Below are positions 31,535 to 38,741 of a DNA stretch of 64,000 nucleotides, in pieces. The notes beneath the pieces are model-generated. The model was given only the letters and a program-made list of their open reading frames with translations, made no database searches and was not told where the DNA came from. Position numbers and translations under genes: made by a program. Source of the stretch: Oscillospiraceae bacterium (GTDB lineage Bacteria > Bacillota > Clostridia > Oscillospirales > Oscillospiraceae); the NCBI GenBank assembly GCA_017428565.1, contig JAFRQP010000083.1, forward strand, positions 39,393-103,392, given 5' to 3'. Within the stretch, counting starts at the first letter, position 1, and each line of letters starts with the position of its first letter.

Positions 31535-31563
31535 AGAATAGCATATTATTACCAGTTCTTCAA
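31535..31563 (-). promoter_or_regulatory. Promoter of the reverse-oriented membrane gene
   Basis: On the minus strand TTGAAG (31563-31558), 17 bases, TATTCT (31540-31535), 38 bases before the ATG. Confidence 0.7.
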
Positions 31564-31649
31564 TGATGACTTCTACTCAAAGAGCTTTTGAGATTAGAAA
31601 GGTGTAAATGACAATGACCGACACAAATATGGAATAGGAGGGACGGATC

Positions 31650-32450
31650 ATGAGTGCAACGGTAACTTCCACCGAAATTAAGATCGCGCTCTCCCATAAG
31701 CACATCAAGGATTTCTTTCTGACCGAGTGCAAGAGCGGGTCAACCTGGTTCACGGTGCCGGGCGACATGAAGATCCTGGACGCCCTCGCCATTCGCAAGA
31801 GCTGGGCGAATCCCTGTTTTACGGGGTACGAGATCAAGATCTCCCGCGGGGACTTTCTCCGGGACAGCAAGTTTTACCGCTACGAGGAGATCTGCAACTC
31901 CCTGTACCTGGTTTGCCCGAAGGGCATGATCGACCGGACGGAGCTGCCGGAGAGCGTGGGGCTGATGTATTACGACCCGGACAAGAAGACCCTGACGACG
32001 CGGAAAAAGGCCATCTACCGGGAAATCACATACAGCCCTGATCTGCTGCTGTACATCATCTATTCCCGGCTGGATTCGGACAGATACCCTTTCTTTGACA
32101 GCAAGAGGGAGTATTTCGAGGAATACGTGGCCCAGAAGAAAAACAGCAAGAATCTGGCCTACTTCGTCAGCACTCGCCTTGTACAGGAGAACGCGGAGCT
32201 GATCAAGCAGGTGGAGGCCTTGGGCCACTTCCGGGAGGAGTACGAACGGCACCGGGCGATCATGAAGGTGCTGGAGAAGTACCATATTTGGGCCTTTCGC
32301 GGAGAGGATTATGCGGAGAACCTTGACAAGCGCCTTTCCCGAACCGTCCCGGAGGATATTTCCGCGGTTCGCAGCACGCTTGAGAACGTAGTAGAACGGC
32401 TCAAGCGAATGGAGGCGGCCAACGCCGGAGAGGAGGCGGCCGACACATGA
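31650..32450 (+). CDS. MmcB-like PD-(D/E)XK nuclease
   Basis: The 266-residue protein has in its first ~130 residues the MmcB-type pattern: DALAIRKSW ... GYEIKISRGDFLRDSKFYRY ... CNSLYLVCPKGMI ... ELPESVGLMYY. EIK is the ExK half of a PD-(D/E)XK active site, with the Asp of LDAL as the other acid. MmcB proteins take part in DNA repair. The C-terminal half is a helical coiled segment. TAGGAGGG precedes the ATG. It is the first gene after the moron. A role in phage recombination or host DNA breakdown is possible. Confidence 0.62.
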   Translation: MSATVTSTEIKIALSHKHIKDFFLTECKSGSTWFTVPGDMKILDALAIRKSWANPCFTGYEIKISRGDFLRDSKFYRYEEICNSLYLVCPKGMIDRTELPESVGLMYYDPDKKTLTTRKKAIYREITYSPDLLLYIIYSRLDSDRYPFFDSKREYFEEYVAQKKNSKNLAYFVSTRLVQENAELIKQVEALGHFREEYERHRAIMKVLEKYHIWAFRGEDYAENLDKRLSRTVPEDISAVRSTLENVVERLKRMEAANAGEEAADT

Positions 32451-32554
32451 GCGAGCAATATTGCCTGTTCGACGGGGAGCGGGCCGCCGAGGGCGTCGGC
32501 CTCCACAAGGAGACGGATTGCCACACCAGTGACACGGTCACTGGCTCGCAATGA
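32447..32554 (+). CDS. Short frame with repeat-encoded C-terminus, duplicate of the 33017 gene start
   Basis: ATGA overlap opens a 35-residue frame, MSEQYCLFDGERAAEGVGLH, that continues into repeat-coded TDCHTSDTVTGSQ and stops. The first 18 residues are almost identical to the start of the 33017 gene, so this is probably a copy cut off by insertion of the repeat. It may not make a functional protein. Confidence 0.4.
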   Translation: MSEQYCLFDGERAAEGVGLHKETDCHTSDTVTGSQ

Positions 32555-32566
32555 CAGGGGTGGCGT
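32477..32566. repeat. Palindromic repeats of families D and A, copy 2 of the 88-bp pair
   Basis: It differs from 30503-30590 at only a handful of positions (CCTCCACAAGG for CCCCTACGGGG, GGCTCGC for GGTTCGC) and again ends with the GGGGTGGCGT ribosome site of a following ATG-AAT start. Confidence 0.88.
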
Positions 32567-32767
32567 ATGAATACTTCTGAAACCACGGTCTGGATCCGTG
32601 AGTGGATCGAGAGCAAAAGCGGCGATTGGGGCAGATCTGGGCTGACGAGGTGTGAAAAGTGCGGCGGAGAAGGGCAGAGCGATTTCAGATTTTGCCCTTG
32701 GTGCGGAAGAAAGGCGGCCGGCGCAAAGACTGTTACAGTGTTAAAGGACGGTGAAACGTATGACTGA
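32567..32767 (+). CDS. Small zinc-ribbon phage protein
   Basis: The 66-residue protein has RCEKCGGEGQSDFRFCPWCG, a classic rubredoxin-like knuckle pair. The ribosome site AGGGGTGGCGT belongs to the repeat. It overlaps the next gene by eight bases. Function unknown. Confidence 0.65.
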   Translation: MNTSETTVWIREWIESKSGDWGRSGLTRCEKCGGEGQSDFRFCPWCGRKAAGAKTVTVLKDGETYD

Positions 32768-33020
32768 TCCAAGAGAACTTGCAAAACTGTTTCCACCGCG
32801 GGAGCGTAAGCCTCTCACCTACTACGATCTCATTGTAAGCAAATCGCCGGAAGAACTGGCGGAGTGGATTGAAACTATCGCTTCATGCGAAAGGTGCCCC
32901 AGCAGGGAAACAGTGCAAAAGATCCATGGGTCGTGTGTTGGCGTAAGAGTTATTTCCAGAGCATCATGCAAATTAAAATGGCTTGCTTATCTGAAACAGG
33001 AGGCGCAGGGCGGGGTATGA
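32760..33020 (+). CDS. Small phage protein, unknown
   Basis: The 86-residue protein starts at ATG 32760 behind AAAGGACGG, in preference to GTG 32751. PRELAKLFPPRERKPLTYYD leads to a short Cys segment (SCERCPSRETV) and a basic end. It stops by ATGA overlap with the next gene. Not recognised. Confidence 0.6.
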   Translation: MTDPRELAKLFPPRERKPLTYYDLIVSKSPEELAEWIETIASCERCPSRETVQKIHGSCVGVRVISRASCKLKWLAYLKQEAQGGV

Positions 33021-33316
33021 GCGAGCATTATTGCCTGTTCGACGGGGAGCGGGCCGCCGAGGGCGTCGGCCCCTACAAGGCGGACGAGCGGGCACGCCGA
33101 GGGTGGCGAGGCCCGGCGCCCGGCATGCGGTTTTTGAGGATTGGGCTGGCGGACGGGTCAAGCAACGTCGTGGAAACCAAGTTCTCCATGTTCGAGCTCT
33201 CCAATGAGCTGCGCAGCAAGGCGAAGGTCGCACTCACGCTGGCCGATGGGCGCGGCGTCGAGGTCAAGAGCCTGGACGTGGCCTATCTGGAAAACGTGTA
33301 CCGCGTGCTGGTATAA
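33017..33316 (+). CDS. Phage protein with family-D repeat near its start
   Basis: The 99-residue protein starts MSEHYCLFDGERAAEGVGPY; bases 33047-33075 are a family-D repeat unit. The body (FLRIGLADGSSNVVETKFSM ... LADGRGVEVKSLDVAYLENV) looks like a small beta-rich domain. Not recognised. The 54 bases at its start recur at 32447-32500. Confidence 0.6.
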   Translation: MSEHYCLFDGERAAEGVGPYKADERARRGWRGPAPGMRFLRIGLADGSSNVVETKFSMFELSNELRSKAKVALTLADGRGVEVKSLDVAYLENVYRVLV

Positions 33317-33321
33317 GCCGT

Positions 33322-33624
33322 ATGGACAACATCATCAACTTTGATCCGGAAGCGGTGCTCTGCCCTTTCTGCCGGAAGCGTATCGCCACGCGGCTGTGTG
33401 ACGCGCCGATCGGCAGGCAGCATTGGTGCGGGCATCCGCCGCGGACAGTTCAGATCCCCGGCGCCGACTATTGGCCCTGGCAGACGCCCATGCACGTCAC
33501 CTTGACCTGCGACCGGCCGATCTGCGAGAGCTGCGCGACCAGGGTCGGCGAGGAGATCGACTATTGCCCGGACTGTATCAGACGCATCATGACGCAGGGA
33601 AAAAACCATGGGAAAATTGATTGA
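33322..33624 (+). CDS. Zinc-binding-type phage protein
   Basis: The 100-residue protein has LCPFCRKRIATRLCDAP, a WCGHPP segment, and ICESCATRVGEEIDYCPDC: up to four CxxC-like pairs, enough for two zinc sites. No clear Shine-Dalgarno. Function unknown. Confidence 0.62.
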   Translation: MDNIINFDPEAVLCPFCRKRIATRLCDAPIGRQHWCGHPPRTVQIPGADYWPWQTPMHVTLTCDRPICESCATRVGEEIDYCPDCIRRIMTQGKNHGKID

Positions 33625-33883
33625 TCTGACCGGAAAAGCCTTCGGGCGGCTGCGCGTATTAGAGCGGGACGGACAATACCGATCCCCCAACAGCCCGGAG
33701 AGTATGGATACCGTTTGGCGCTGTCTCTGTGATCCTGAGCTGGGCGGCTGCGGGAATACCAGTTGGGTGCTGGGCTCCAACCTGCGCGCGGGGAAGGTGC
33801 GCTCCTGCGGCTGTCTGCGGGCGGATATGATGCGAGAGCGCGCGAAAGCGAGAAAGACGAGGCAAGAGCATGAAACAGTTTGA
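33608..33883 (+). CDS. Phage AP2/HNH-associated zinc-finger-like protein
   Basis: The 91-residue protein has IDLTGKAFGRLRVLER, WRCLCDPELGGCGN and VLGSNLRAGKVRSCGCL. This is the N-terminal module often seen in front of phage AP2 or HNH domains (DLTGKRFGRL...CDCGN...SLKSGKTKSCGC), here standing alone. Probably nucleic-acid binding. AGGGAAAAAACC precedes the ATG. Confidence 0.65.
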   Translation: MGKLIDLTGKAFGRLRVLERDGQYRSPNSPESMDTVWRCLCDPELGGCGNTSWVLGSNLRAGKVRSCGCLRADMMRERAKARKTRQEHETV

Positions 33884-34109
33884 GGGAAAAACGCTGGGCT
33901 ATATGGCACGGCGCAGCGGGTTCCGGCTGAAGGGCTATCGGGTCTATGCGCTGCAGGATCCCGAGGATCAGAACGGCGTCCGGATCGGGGAAGAGTACGA
34001 GCTGGGACGCATCCTGCAGGAGCACCCGGAGCTGCGGCGGAGCCGCATCGTGCGGATCGAGGACCATTTCGGGCTGACGATCCTGCGCGTGCGGGGAAAG
34101 CAGACATGA
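33870..34109 (+). CDS. Small phage protein, unknown
   Basis: The 79-residue basic protein (MKQFEGKTLGYMARRSGFRL) overlaps its neighbours at both ends (14 bases before, ATGA after). Not recognised. Confidence 0.58.
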   Translation: MKQFEGKTLGYMARRSGFRLKGYRVYALQDPEDQNGVRIGEEYELGRILQEHPELRRSRIVRIEDHFGLTILRVRGKQT

Positions 34110-34303
34110 GCAGCGACGGCAGGATCCGGGTGATCGCTCCAGGGCCGGGGCGATGCCGGATCTGCGCTGCCAAGCACCGGCCCGGGACGCCGCATGAGGT
34201 CAAGAGCCTTTATTATCAGGTGCGGTTTTATCTGGAACATAAGCGCTTCCCCACCGCGGAGGACGCGGGCGGGGAGAGAGATCCTTCGCTGCGCTCAGGA
34301 TGA
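34106..34303 (+). CDS. Small phage protein with repeat-encoded C-terminus
   Basis: The 65-residue protein, MSSDGRIRVIAPGPGRCRIC and on, starts by ATGA overlap. It has CRICAAKHRPGTPHEVKSLYY, a possible zinc knuckle. The last ~8 residues (RDPSLRSG) come from a repeat of the GATCCTTCGCTGCGCTCAGG type. Not recognised. Confidence 0.58.
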   Translation: MSSDGRIRVIAPGPGRCRICAAKHRPGTPHEVKSLYYQVRFYLEHKRFPTAEDAGGERDPSLRSG

Positions 34304-34857
34304 CAGGGAGAATGACCCCTACCGGCCTTCGGCCACCTCCCCCGGAGGGGGAGGCAAGGACGGGGGACGGATTGCCACGGCCCCGGAGGGGCCTCGCAAT
34401 GACACCCCTTCATCACCGCCGACCCCTCAGTCATGGCCGCGGGCGACCATGACAGCTCCCCTTGCCGGGGAGCCAAGAGCGGCGACAGCTCCCCTTGCCG
34501 GGGAGCCAAGAGCGGCGACAGCTCCCCTTGCCGGGGAGGCAAGGACGGGGGGACGGATTGCCACGGCCCCGGAGGGGCCTCGCAATGACACCCCTTCGTC
34601 ACCGCCGACCCCTCAGTCATGGCCTCGGGCGACCATGACAGCTCCCCTTGCAGGGGAGCCAAGAGCGGTGACAGCTCCCCTTGCCGGGGAGGCAAGGACG
34701 GGGAAACGGATTGCCACCGGCCATGGGCTTTCGCTCCTCGCAATGACGGAGCGGGGGAGGCAAGCGGGCGGCTATTAGCCGCCCCTACGGAGAGAACGAG
34801 GGGAACGGATTGCCACCGGCCATGGGCTTTCGCTCCTCGCAATGACAGAAAACAGGA
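34279..34857. repeat. Large non-coding array of palindromic repeats
   Basis: About 580 bases without a credible gene. It holds a GATCCTTCGCTGCGCTCAGG unit, four family-A units (GGATTGCCAC ... CTCGCAATGAC at about 34370, 34555, 34700 and 34806), many CTCCCCTTGC-[C/A]GGGGAG hairpins, CAGTCATGGCCGCGGGCGAC-CATGAC units and a GGGCGGCTATTAGCCGCCCC unit. Three copies of a 33-bp unit stand head to tail at 34451, 34484 and 34517. The replication initiator gene begins right after it. Confidence 0.9.
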
Positions 34858-34867
34858 GGCCAACACC

Positions 34868-35737
34868 ATGCCAAATCGCATTATCAAGGAAAGTATCTGT
34901 ACCAGTGAAGAGGTAGAGCAACTGAACGCGTTTCAGGAAACTGTGTTCTATCGGCTGATCGTGAACTGTGACGACTTCGGGCGCATGGACGCCCGTGCGA
35001 AGATCTTGAAATCTAAGCTTTTCCCCTTAAAGGACGTTCGCGTGGAAACAATTGAGGCCGCCCTGGAGGCGTTAGCCTCTGCGGAACTGGTGATCCTCTA
35101 CGAGGTAGACGGAAAGCCCTTCCTGCAGATGAAAACGTGGGGCAAGCATCAGCAGATCCGCGCAAAAAAGAGCAAATACCCGGCTCCTGTGGGCATTTGT
35201 GACGGCTTGCCGACAGATGATAACCAAGGAAATCATTTGATAGCAGATGATAGCAAATGCCCCCGTAATCCAATCCAATCCGAATCCCAATCCGAATCCG
35301 AAACGAATGGAAATACCGCGCACGCGCGGGAGGAAGAGAACGGCAGCAGCCCGGAATCTCCCGACGGTTTGGAAGAGCCTTCTTCGCCGCTGCACGGTGG
35401 GACACCCGCGACCAGGCGCGAGAAGAAAGGGGACGACGGCTTTGAGGCGCTATGGGCGGCCTTCCCTGTGAAGTATGGGGACATCCAGGAGGCGTATTAC
35501 GAATACCTCGGTGTGCTCCAAAGCGGTGTTTCGCCGGAGGTGCTGATCGAAGCGGCGCAGAAGCAGGCCGCGGTGAAAGGCCGCTTTATGCCTGGCGCTG
35601 CCAAATGGCTGAAAAATAAGGGGTGGACGGAACCGGCGCCGGAGCCCAAGGAAGGAAACTCCGTCGGAAGAGCCGCATCGGCGGGGAAGAATCTGACCTT
35701 CATGGACGTGCTGCAGAACAGGAGGCAAGGCACATGA
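34868..35737 (+). CDS. Phage replication initiator (replisome organiser)
   Basis: The 289-residue protein opens MPNRIIKESICTSEEVEQLN with FYRLIVNCDDFGRMDARAKI and KLFPLKD, the winged-helix N-terminus of Firmicute phage replication initiators. A low-complexity linker (about 115-180) leads to a C-terminal helical part (AAFPVKYGDIQEAYYEYL ... AKWLKNKGW). It should bind the phage origin and recruit helicase with the next gene. AGGAGGCCAACACC precedes the ATG. Confidence 0.8.
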   Translation: MPNRIIKESICTSEEVEQLNAFQETVFYRLIVNCDDFGRMDARAKILKSKLFPLKDVRVETIEAALEALASAELVILYEVDGKPFLQMKTWGKHQQIRAKKSKYPAPVGICDGLPTDDNQGNHLIADDSKCPRNPIQSESQSESETNGNTAHAREEENGSSPESPDGLEEPSSPLHGGTPATRREKKGDDGFEALWAAFPVKYGDIQEAYYEYLGVLQSGVSPEVLIEAAQKQAAVKGRFMPGAAKWLKNKGWTEPAPEPKEGNSVGRAASAGKNLTFMDVLQNRRQGT

Positions 35738-36285
35738 CAGAAAAAGAAACTGCGGAAATCATGACCCTGATCCAGGGAGAATACCCGCACTCCTTTGCCA
35801 AGCTCGACGAGAGACAATTTGCGTTGAAGCTGGAATTGTGGATCAAAGAATTTGCGGGAGACGATTACAATCTGGTCTATACTGCGGTTCGTTTGCTGCT
35901 GGAGACGAGCATCCAGTTTGCGCCCAATATCGGGCAGATCCGGGAGAAGATGCGGATGCTGACGGCAACAGAGGAGCTGAGCGAGGCGGACGCCTGGTCG
36001 ATGGTGTCCAAAGCCTGCAAGAACGGTCTATATGGCTACGAGAGGGAATACCAGAAGCTGCCGGAGACCGTGCAGAAGGCCATCGGCGCGCCGGAGCAGC
36101 TGCGGGAATGGGCGATGATGGACGCGGACACGGTGCAGAGCGTGGTGGCCTCCAATTTCCGCCGGAGCTACCGGGCGCAGCAGAGCCGGGAGAAGGAGCT
36201 TGCCATGATCCCGCCGGGGATCCGGGAGAGCCTGGCGGCAATTTCCGAGCGAATGCGGCTGACAGATGGGAGGGCGGCGTCATGA
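35734..36285 (+). CDS. Replicative helicase loader/inhibitor-like protein
   Basis: The 183-residue all-helical protein begins with ATGA overlap after the initiator, the usual position of helicase loaders of the G39P type. FALKLELWIKEFAGDDYNLV and PNIGQIREKMRML fit that family, whose helical N-terminal domain binds initiator and DnaB-type helicase. Mechanistic role inferred from family and position. Confidence 0.7.
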   Translation: MTEKETAEIMTLIQGEYPHSFAKLDERQFALKLELWIKEFAGDDYNLVYTAVRLLLETSIQFAPNIGQIREKMRMLTATEELSEADAWSMVSKACKNGLYGYEREYQKLPETVQKAIGAPEQLREWAMMDADTVQSVVASNFRRSYRAQQSREKELAMIPPGIRESLAAISERMRLTDGRAAS

Positions 36286-37082
36286 CCGAAAAGGAAACCA
36301 GAGCGGAGCAGATCCGCGCTTATGAGAACCGGGACGAGCTCCAGCCCGGCGACGTGCTGATCCTTGTGTGCAGCGACACGATGGGCGGCGGGGAGCTGGC
36401 TGTATTCGCGCTGCCCAGCGGGGAAAAGCTGATCCTTCCCCAGGACAGAGGGAAGAGCCTGAGCAAAGGGGACAGCCTGCGGCTGCGGTGCGCTGCAGTG
36501 GCCACCGGAAAAAACGGCTACGGCAGGTTCGTGGACTACGTTTTCACGGCGGAGGACGGAAGGACGATCCGCATCAACGGCCCGGACGCGCAGGCCCTGT
36601 CAGAGAAACGGCGGCAGCCGGTTGTGATCCGCAATCTGGATATTCCGATCCTGCAGGAGGTCATGGGCTGCATGCAGGGCGTGAAGCAGGCGGAGCAGCG
36701 GCGCCAGTGGCAAAAGGATCGGCTGACCCGCATGACCCAGAGCCTGACCGGTATGCCGGGCGGCGGGGGGCCAAAGGGCCTTGACAGCGCCATAGCGGCG
36801 ATGGACGAGCTGAGCCGGGAGGAGGTGGCCGCCTATACGGATTACGCCACACAGCTGCGGCTTGCAGAGAGGATCCTGAACGAGATCCCCAGCGCCCAGA
36901 TGCGGAGCCTGGTGACGCTGAAATATGTGATGAACCGACCGGATCGGGAGATCCGGGACGCCCTGGCCATGACAAGAGGAGCGTATGAGCGGACGAAACG
37001 CCGGATCGAGCAGGCAGAGCGCATGACGAAGGTGGAGTGGCCGGAACGGTACCAGCTTGAGGAAGACAGCGAGGAGGGGTAA
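36282..37082 (+). CDS. Sigma-like phage transcription regulator
   Basis: The 266-residue protein has a beta-rich N-terminal half (LQPGDVLILVCSDTMGGGEL) and a C-terminal helical part (about 170-255: LDSAIAAMDELSREEVAAYT ... LRLAERILNEIPSAQMRSLV ... DREIRDALAMTRGAYERTKR) resembling the sigma-70 region 4-like DUF1492/ArpU late regulators. It lies at the end of the early operon, where activators of late genes are usual. The N-terminal half is not recognised. Confidence 0.6.
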   Translation: MTEKETRAEQIRAYENRDELQPGDVLILVCSDTMGGGELAVFALPSGEKLILPQDRGKSLSKGDSLRLRCAAVATGKNGYGRFVDYVFTAEDGRTIRINGPDAQALSEKRRQPVVIRNLDIPILQEVMGCMQGVKQAEQRRQWQKDRLTRMTQSLTGMPGGGGPKGLDSAIAAMDELSREEVAAYTDYATQLRLAERILNEIPSAQMRSLVTLKYVMNRPDREIRDALAMTRGAYERTKRRIEQAERMTKVEWPERYQLEEDSEEG

Positions 37083-37085
37083 GGG

Positions 37086-37421
37086 ATGGGAATCTATCTG
37101 CCAAACATGAAGATGCCGGAAAAGGGACAAATGCTCGTTATATTTCCAGACGGGACAAGTTATGTGTGCTTCAACGGGATGCGAGAACGTCTCGCGCAGA
37201 CCGAGGCCGTCCCCGTCCTGCCGCATGGGAGATTGATTGATGCGAACGCGCTATTTGAGGCAGTCTTCAAGGTGTGGGGGATCGAGTATGATGCGAGTGA
37301 CTGCAATACGCTGATGAGCCTTATAAATGACGCCCCCACCGTCATCCCGACAGAGGAGGGCGAGGAAATGAAAGAGAAGCCGATTTGGGAACCGCTCCGA
37401 GAAGACAGCAAGGAGGGGTAA
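37086..37421 (+). CDS. Phage protein of the HGRLIDAN type, unknown
   Basis: The 111-residue protein contains VPVLPHGRLIDANALFEAV and LINDAPTVIP, a signature common in small proteins of Firmicute phages whose role is unknown. GGGGTAAGGG lies before the ATG. Confidence 0.62.
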   Translation: MGIYLPNMKMPEKGQMLVIFPDGTSYVCFNGMRERLAQTEAVPVLPHGRLIDANALFEAVFKVWGIEYDASDCNTLMSLINDAPTVIPTEEGEEMKEKPIWEPLREDSKEG

Positions 37422-37424
37422 GAG

Positions 37425-37601
37425 ATGGGCGGCGGAAAGGCAGACATGAAACAGATTGACCCCGGAACTGGCCTTACCTTAGAAGAGCTGATTGATGCTT
37501 TTATCAGAAAACCGCGTGAAGCAAAAAAACTTAAAGCGTATTTGACCAGAAACATAGCAAAAGAGAGTGAAGGGCGGCGCGAATATGAAGGCCGCCATTG
37601 A
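37425..37601 (+). CDS. Small phage protein, unknown
   Basis: The 58-residue basic protein, MGGGKADMKQIDPGTGLTLE, follows AGGAGGGG by five bases and ends at TGA 37601. It is below usual length limits. Not recognised. Confidence 0.5.
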   Translation: MGGGKADMKQIDPGTGLTLEELIDAFIRKPREAKKLKAYLTRNIAKESEGRREYEGRH

Positions 37602-37685
37602 GTGCGCACAATACTGCGAATTATATGAGTCAACACATGACCCGAGCACGGGCGTACTATGAGGAGGGTAATTCTGAAGTACTTG

Positions 37686-37714
37686 TTGAAATTGCAAGGC
37701 CGATGTGATAACAT
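37686..37714 (+). promoter_or_regulatory. Candidate promoter before the late region
   Basis: TTGAAA (37686-37691), 17 bases, TAACAT (37709-37714). A strong terminator begins 24 bases further on. Confidence 0.45.
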
Positions 37715-37737
37715 GGTACCATCGCCAGAGATGGGAC

Positions 37738-37770
37738 AGACGGACAAGATTTGCTTGCCCGTCTTTTTTT
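37738..37770 (+). terminator. Terminator at the end of the early operon
   Basis: GACGGACAAG pairs with CTTGCCCGTC with one mismatch, followed by seven T. It separates early from late genes. Confidence 0.85.
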
Positions 37771-37790
37771 ATACCCGGAAAGGACGAGGG

Positions 37791-38096
37791 AACGGATTGC
37801 CACACCAGCGTGCGCGCTGGTTCGCAATGACAGGCCTTCGGCCTGGGCGGGCGATTCGTGAATCGCCCCTACGGGAAAACCCCTTCCGTCGCAACTCCCT
37901 CAGTCAGCCTGACGGCTGACAGACCCAAGGCCCTCAATGAGGGAGCCAGGGCGACACCTCCCCCAGAGGGGGAGGCAAGGACGAGGGGAACGGATTGCAC
38001 CCGCAGGGCAGACCCCACATCAGCGTGCGCGCTGGTTCGCAATGACAGGCCTTCGGCCTGCGCGGGCGATTCGTGAATCGCCCCTACGGGGAGACT
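37791..38096. repeat. Palindromic repeat cluster before the minor tail gene
   Basis: About 306 bases filling the gene-free stretch 37,602-38,112. Units in order: A (CCAGCGTGCGCGCTGG), C (GGCCTTCGGCCTGGG and GGCGATTCGTGAATCGCC), B (GTCAGCCTGACGGCTGAC, CCCTCAATGAGGG, CTCCCCCAGAGGGGGAG), then A and C again. The C unit and its flanks also occur at 39305-39345 and 46075-46110. I see no other feature here. Confidence 0.9.
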
Positions 38097-38112
38097 ACAA
38101 GGAAGTGATGAC

Positions 38113-38733
38113 ATGGCCGGTGGGGGTTACCTTGAAATAGACGCAAGCGAGCTCAACGACGAGATCAAGCGGCTGCGCGAAGTTTTGACGCCGCAGCGCG
38201 TCGAGCAGGTGATGGCCCGTATTTTTCGGAGAACCGGAGGCCATGTGAGACAGATCCTGAAAAAGGATCTGCCGCGTCAGTATTACGCAAGGCCGCGAGA
38301 GATCGGGGAAGCGGTGAAAAATGCGAAGCTCAGCAGCGGAGTAATGGGGGTTGGCTGCACGATCCCCATCCGGGCGCCGCGGAAGAACATCGGAAGCGGC
38401 TTTGCCGCCAGCGGCGGCGCCCATGGCTGGGCGAGCCTGAGACGGAAATACCGGGTCAAGGCGCGCATCGTGAAATCCGGACAGAGTACACTCCCCGCAA
38501 AAATGGAGGATCAGGGCGACATGCCGCCGTTTCGGAACCTGGGCTCCAGGCTGGGCGGGCTGACCTTTACCAGAAAAGGCAAGGCCAGGCTCCCCATCGT
38601 CAGGGTTTCCGGCATCGGCATCCCGCAAATGCCGATGAACCGATCCAAGCAAGACGTGCAGAGGGATATTATGACCTATATGCGGAACCGAATGGAGCAC
38701 GAGATCCAGTGGGAGATCGCGCACGGAAGGTAG
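38113..38733 (+). CDS. Minor tail protein, GpZ-like
   Basis: The 206-residue basic protein (LNDEIKRLREVLTPQRVEQV ... VRQILKKDLPRQYYARPREI ... PQMPMNRSKQDVQRDIMTYM) resembles lambda-type minor tail protein Z, which completes the tail end that joins the head. It lies in front of the terminase small subunit instead of after the head-completion genes, the usual place. AAGGAAGTGATGAC precedes the ATG. Family call moderate. Confidence 0.55.
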   Translation: MAGGGYLEIDASELNDEIKRLREVLTPQRVEQVMARIFRRTGGHVRQILKKDLPRQYYARPREIGEAVKNAKLSSGVMGVGCTIPIRAPRKNIGSGFAASGGAHGWASLRRKYRVKARIVKSGQSTLPAKMEDQGDMPPFRNLGSRLGGLTFTRKGKARLPIVRVSGIGIPQMPMNRSKQDVQRDIMTYMRNRMEHEIQWEIAHGR

Positions 38734-38741
38734 GCTCCAAG

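Noticed and set aside
34451-34549. CRISPR-like regular repeats
   Set aside because: The 33-bp units are directly adjacent with no spacers, are palindromic throughout, and no cas gene is near. The triple 57-bp repeat at 49617 is rejected for the same reason.
34619-34867. N-terminal extension of the replication initiator frame
   Set aside because: All repeat DNA; AGGAGGCCAACACC marks ATG 34868.
37585-37662. A 25-codon frame with ATGA overlap after the 37425 gene
   Set aside because: Too short and without a ribosome site to support as a gene.
37659-37919. Frame starting MRRVILKYLLKLQGRC and running into repeats
   Set aside because: It crosses the terminator at 37738-37770 and most of it is repeat translation; no credible gene.
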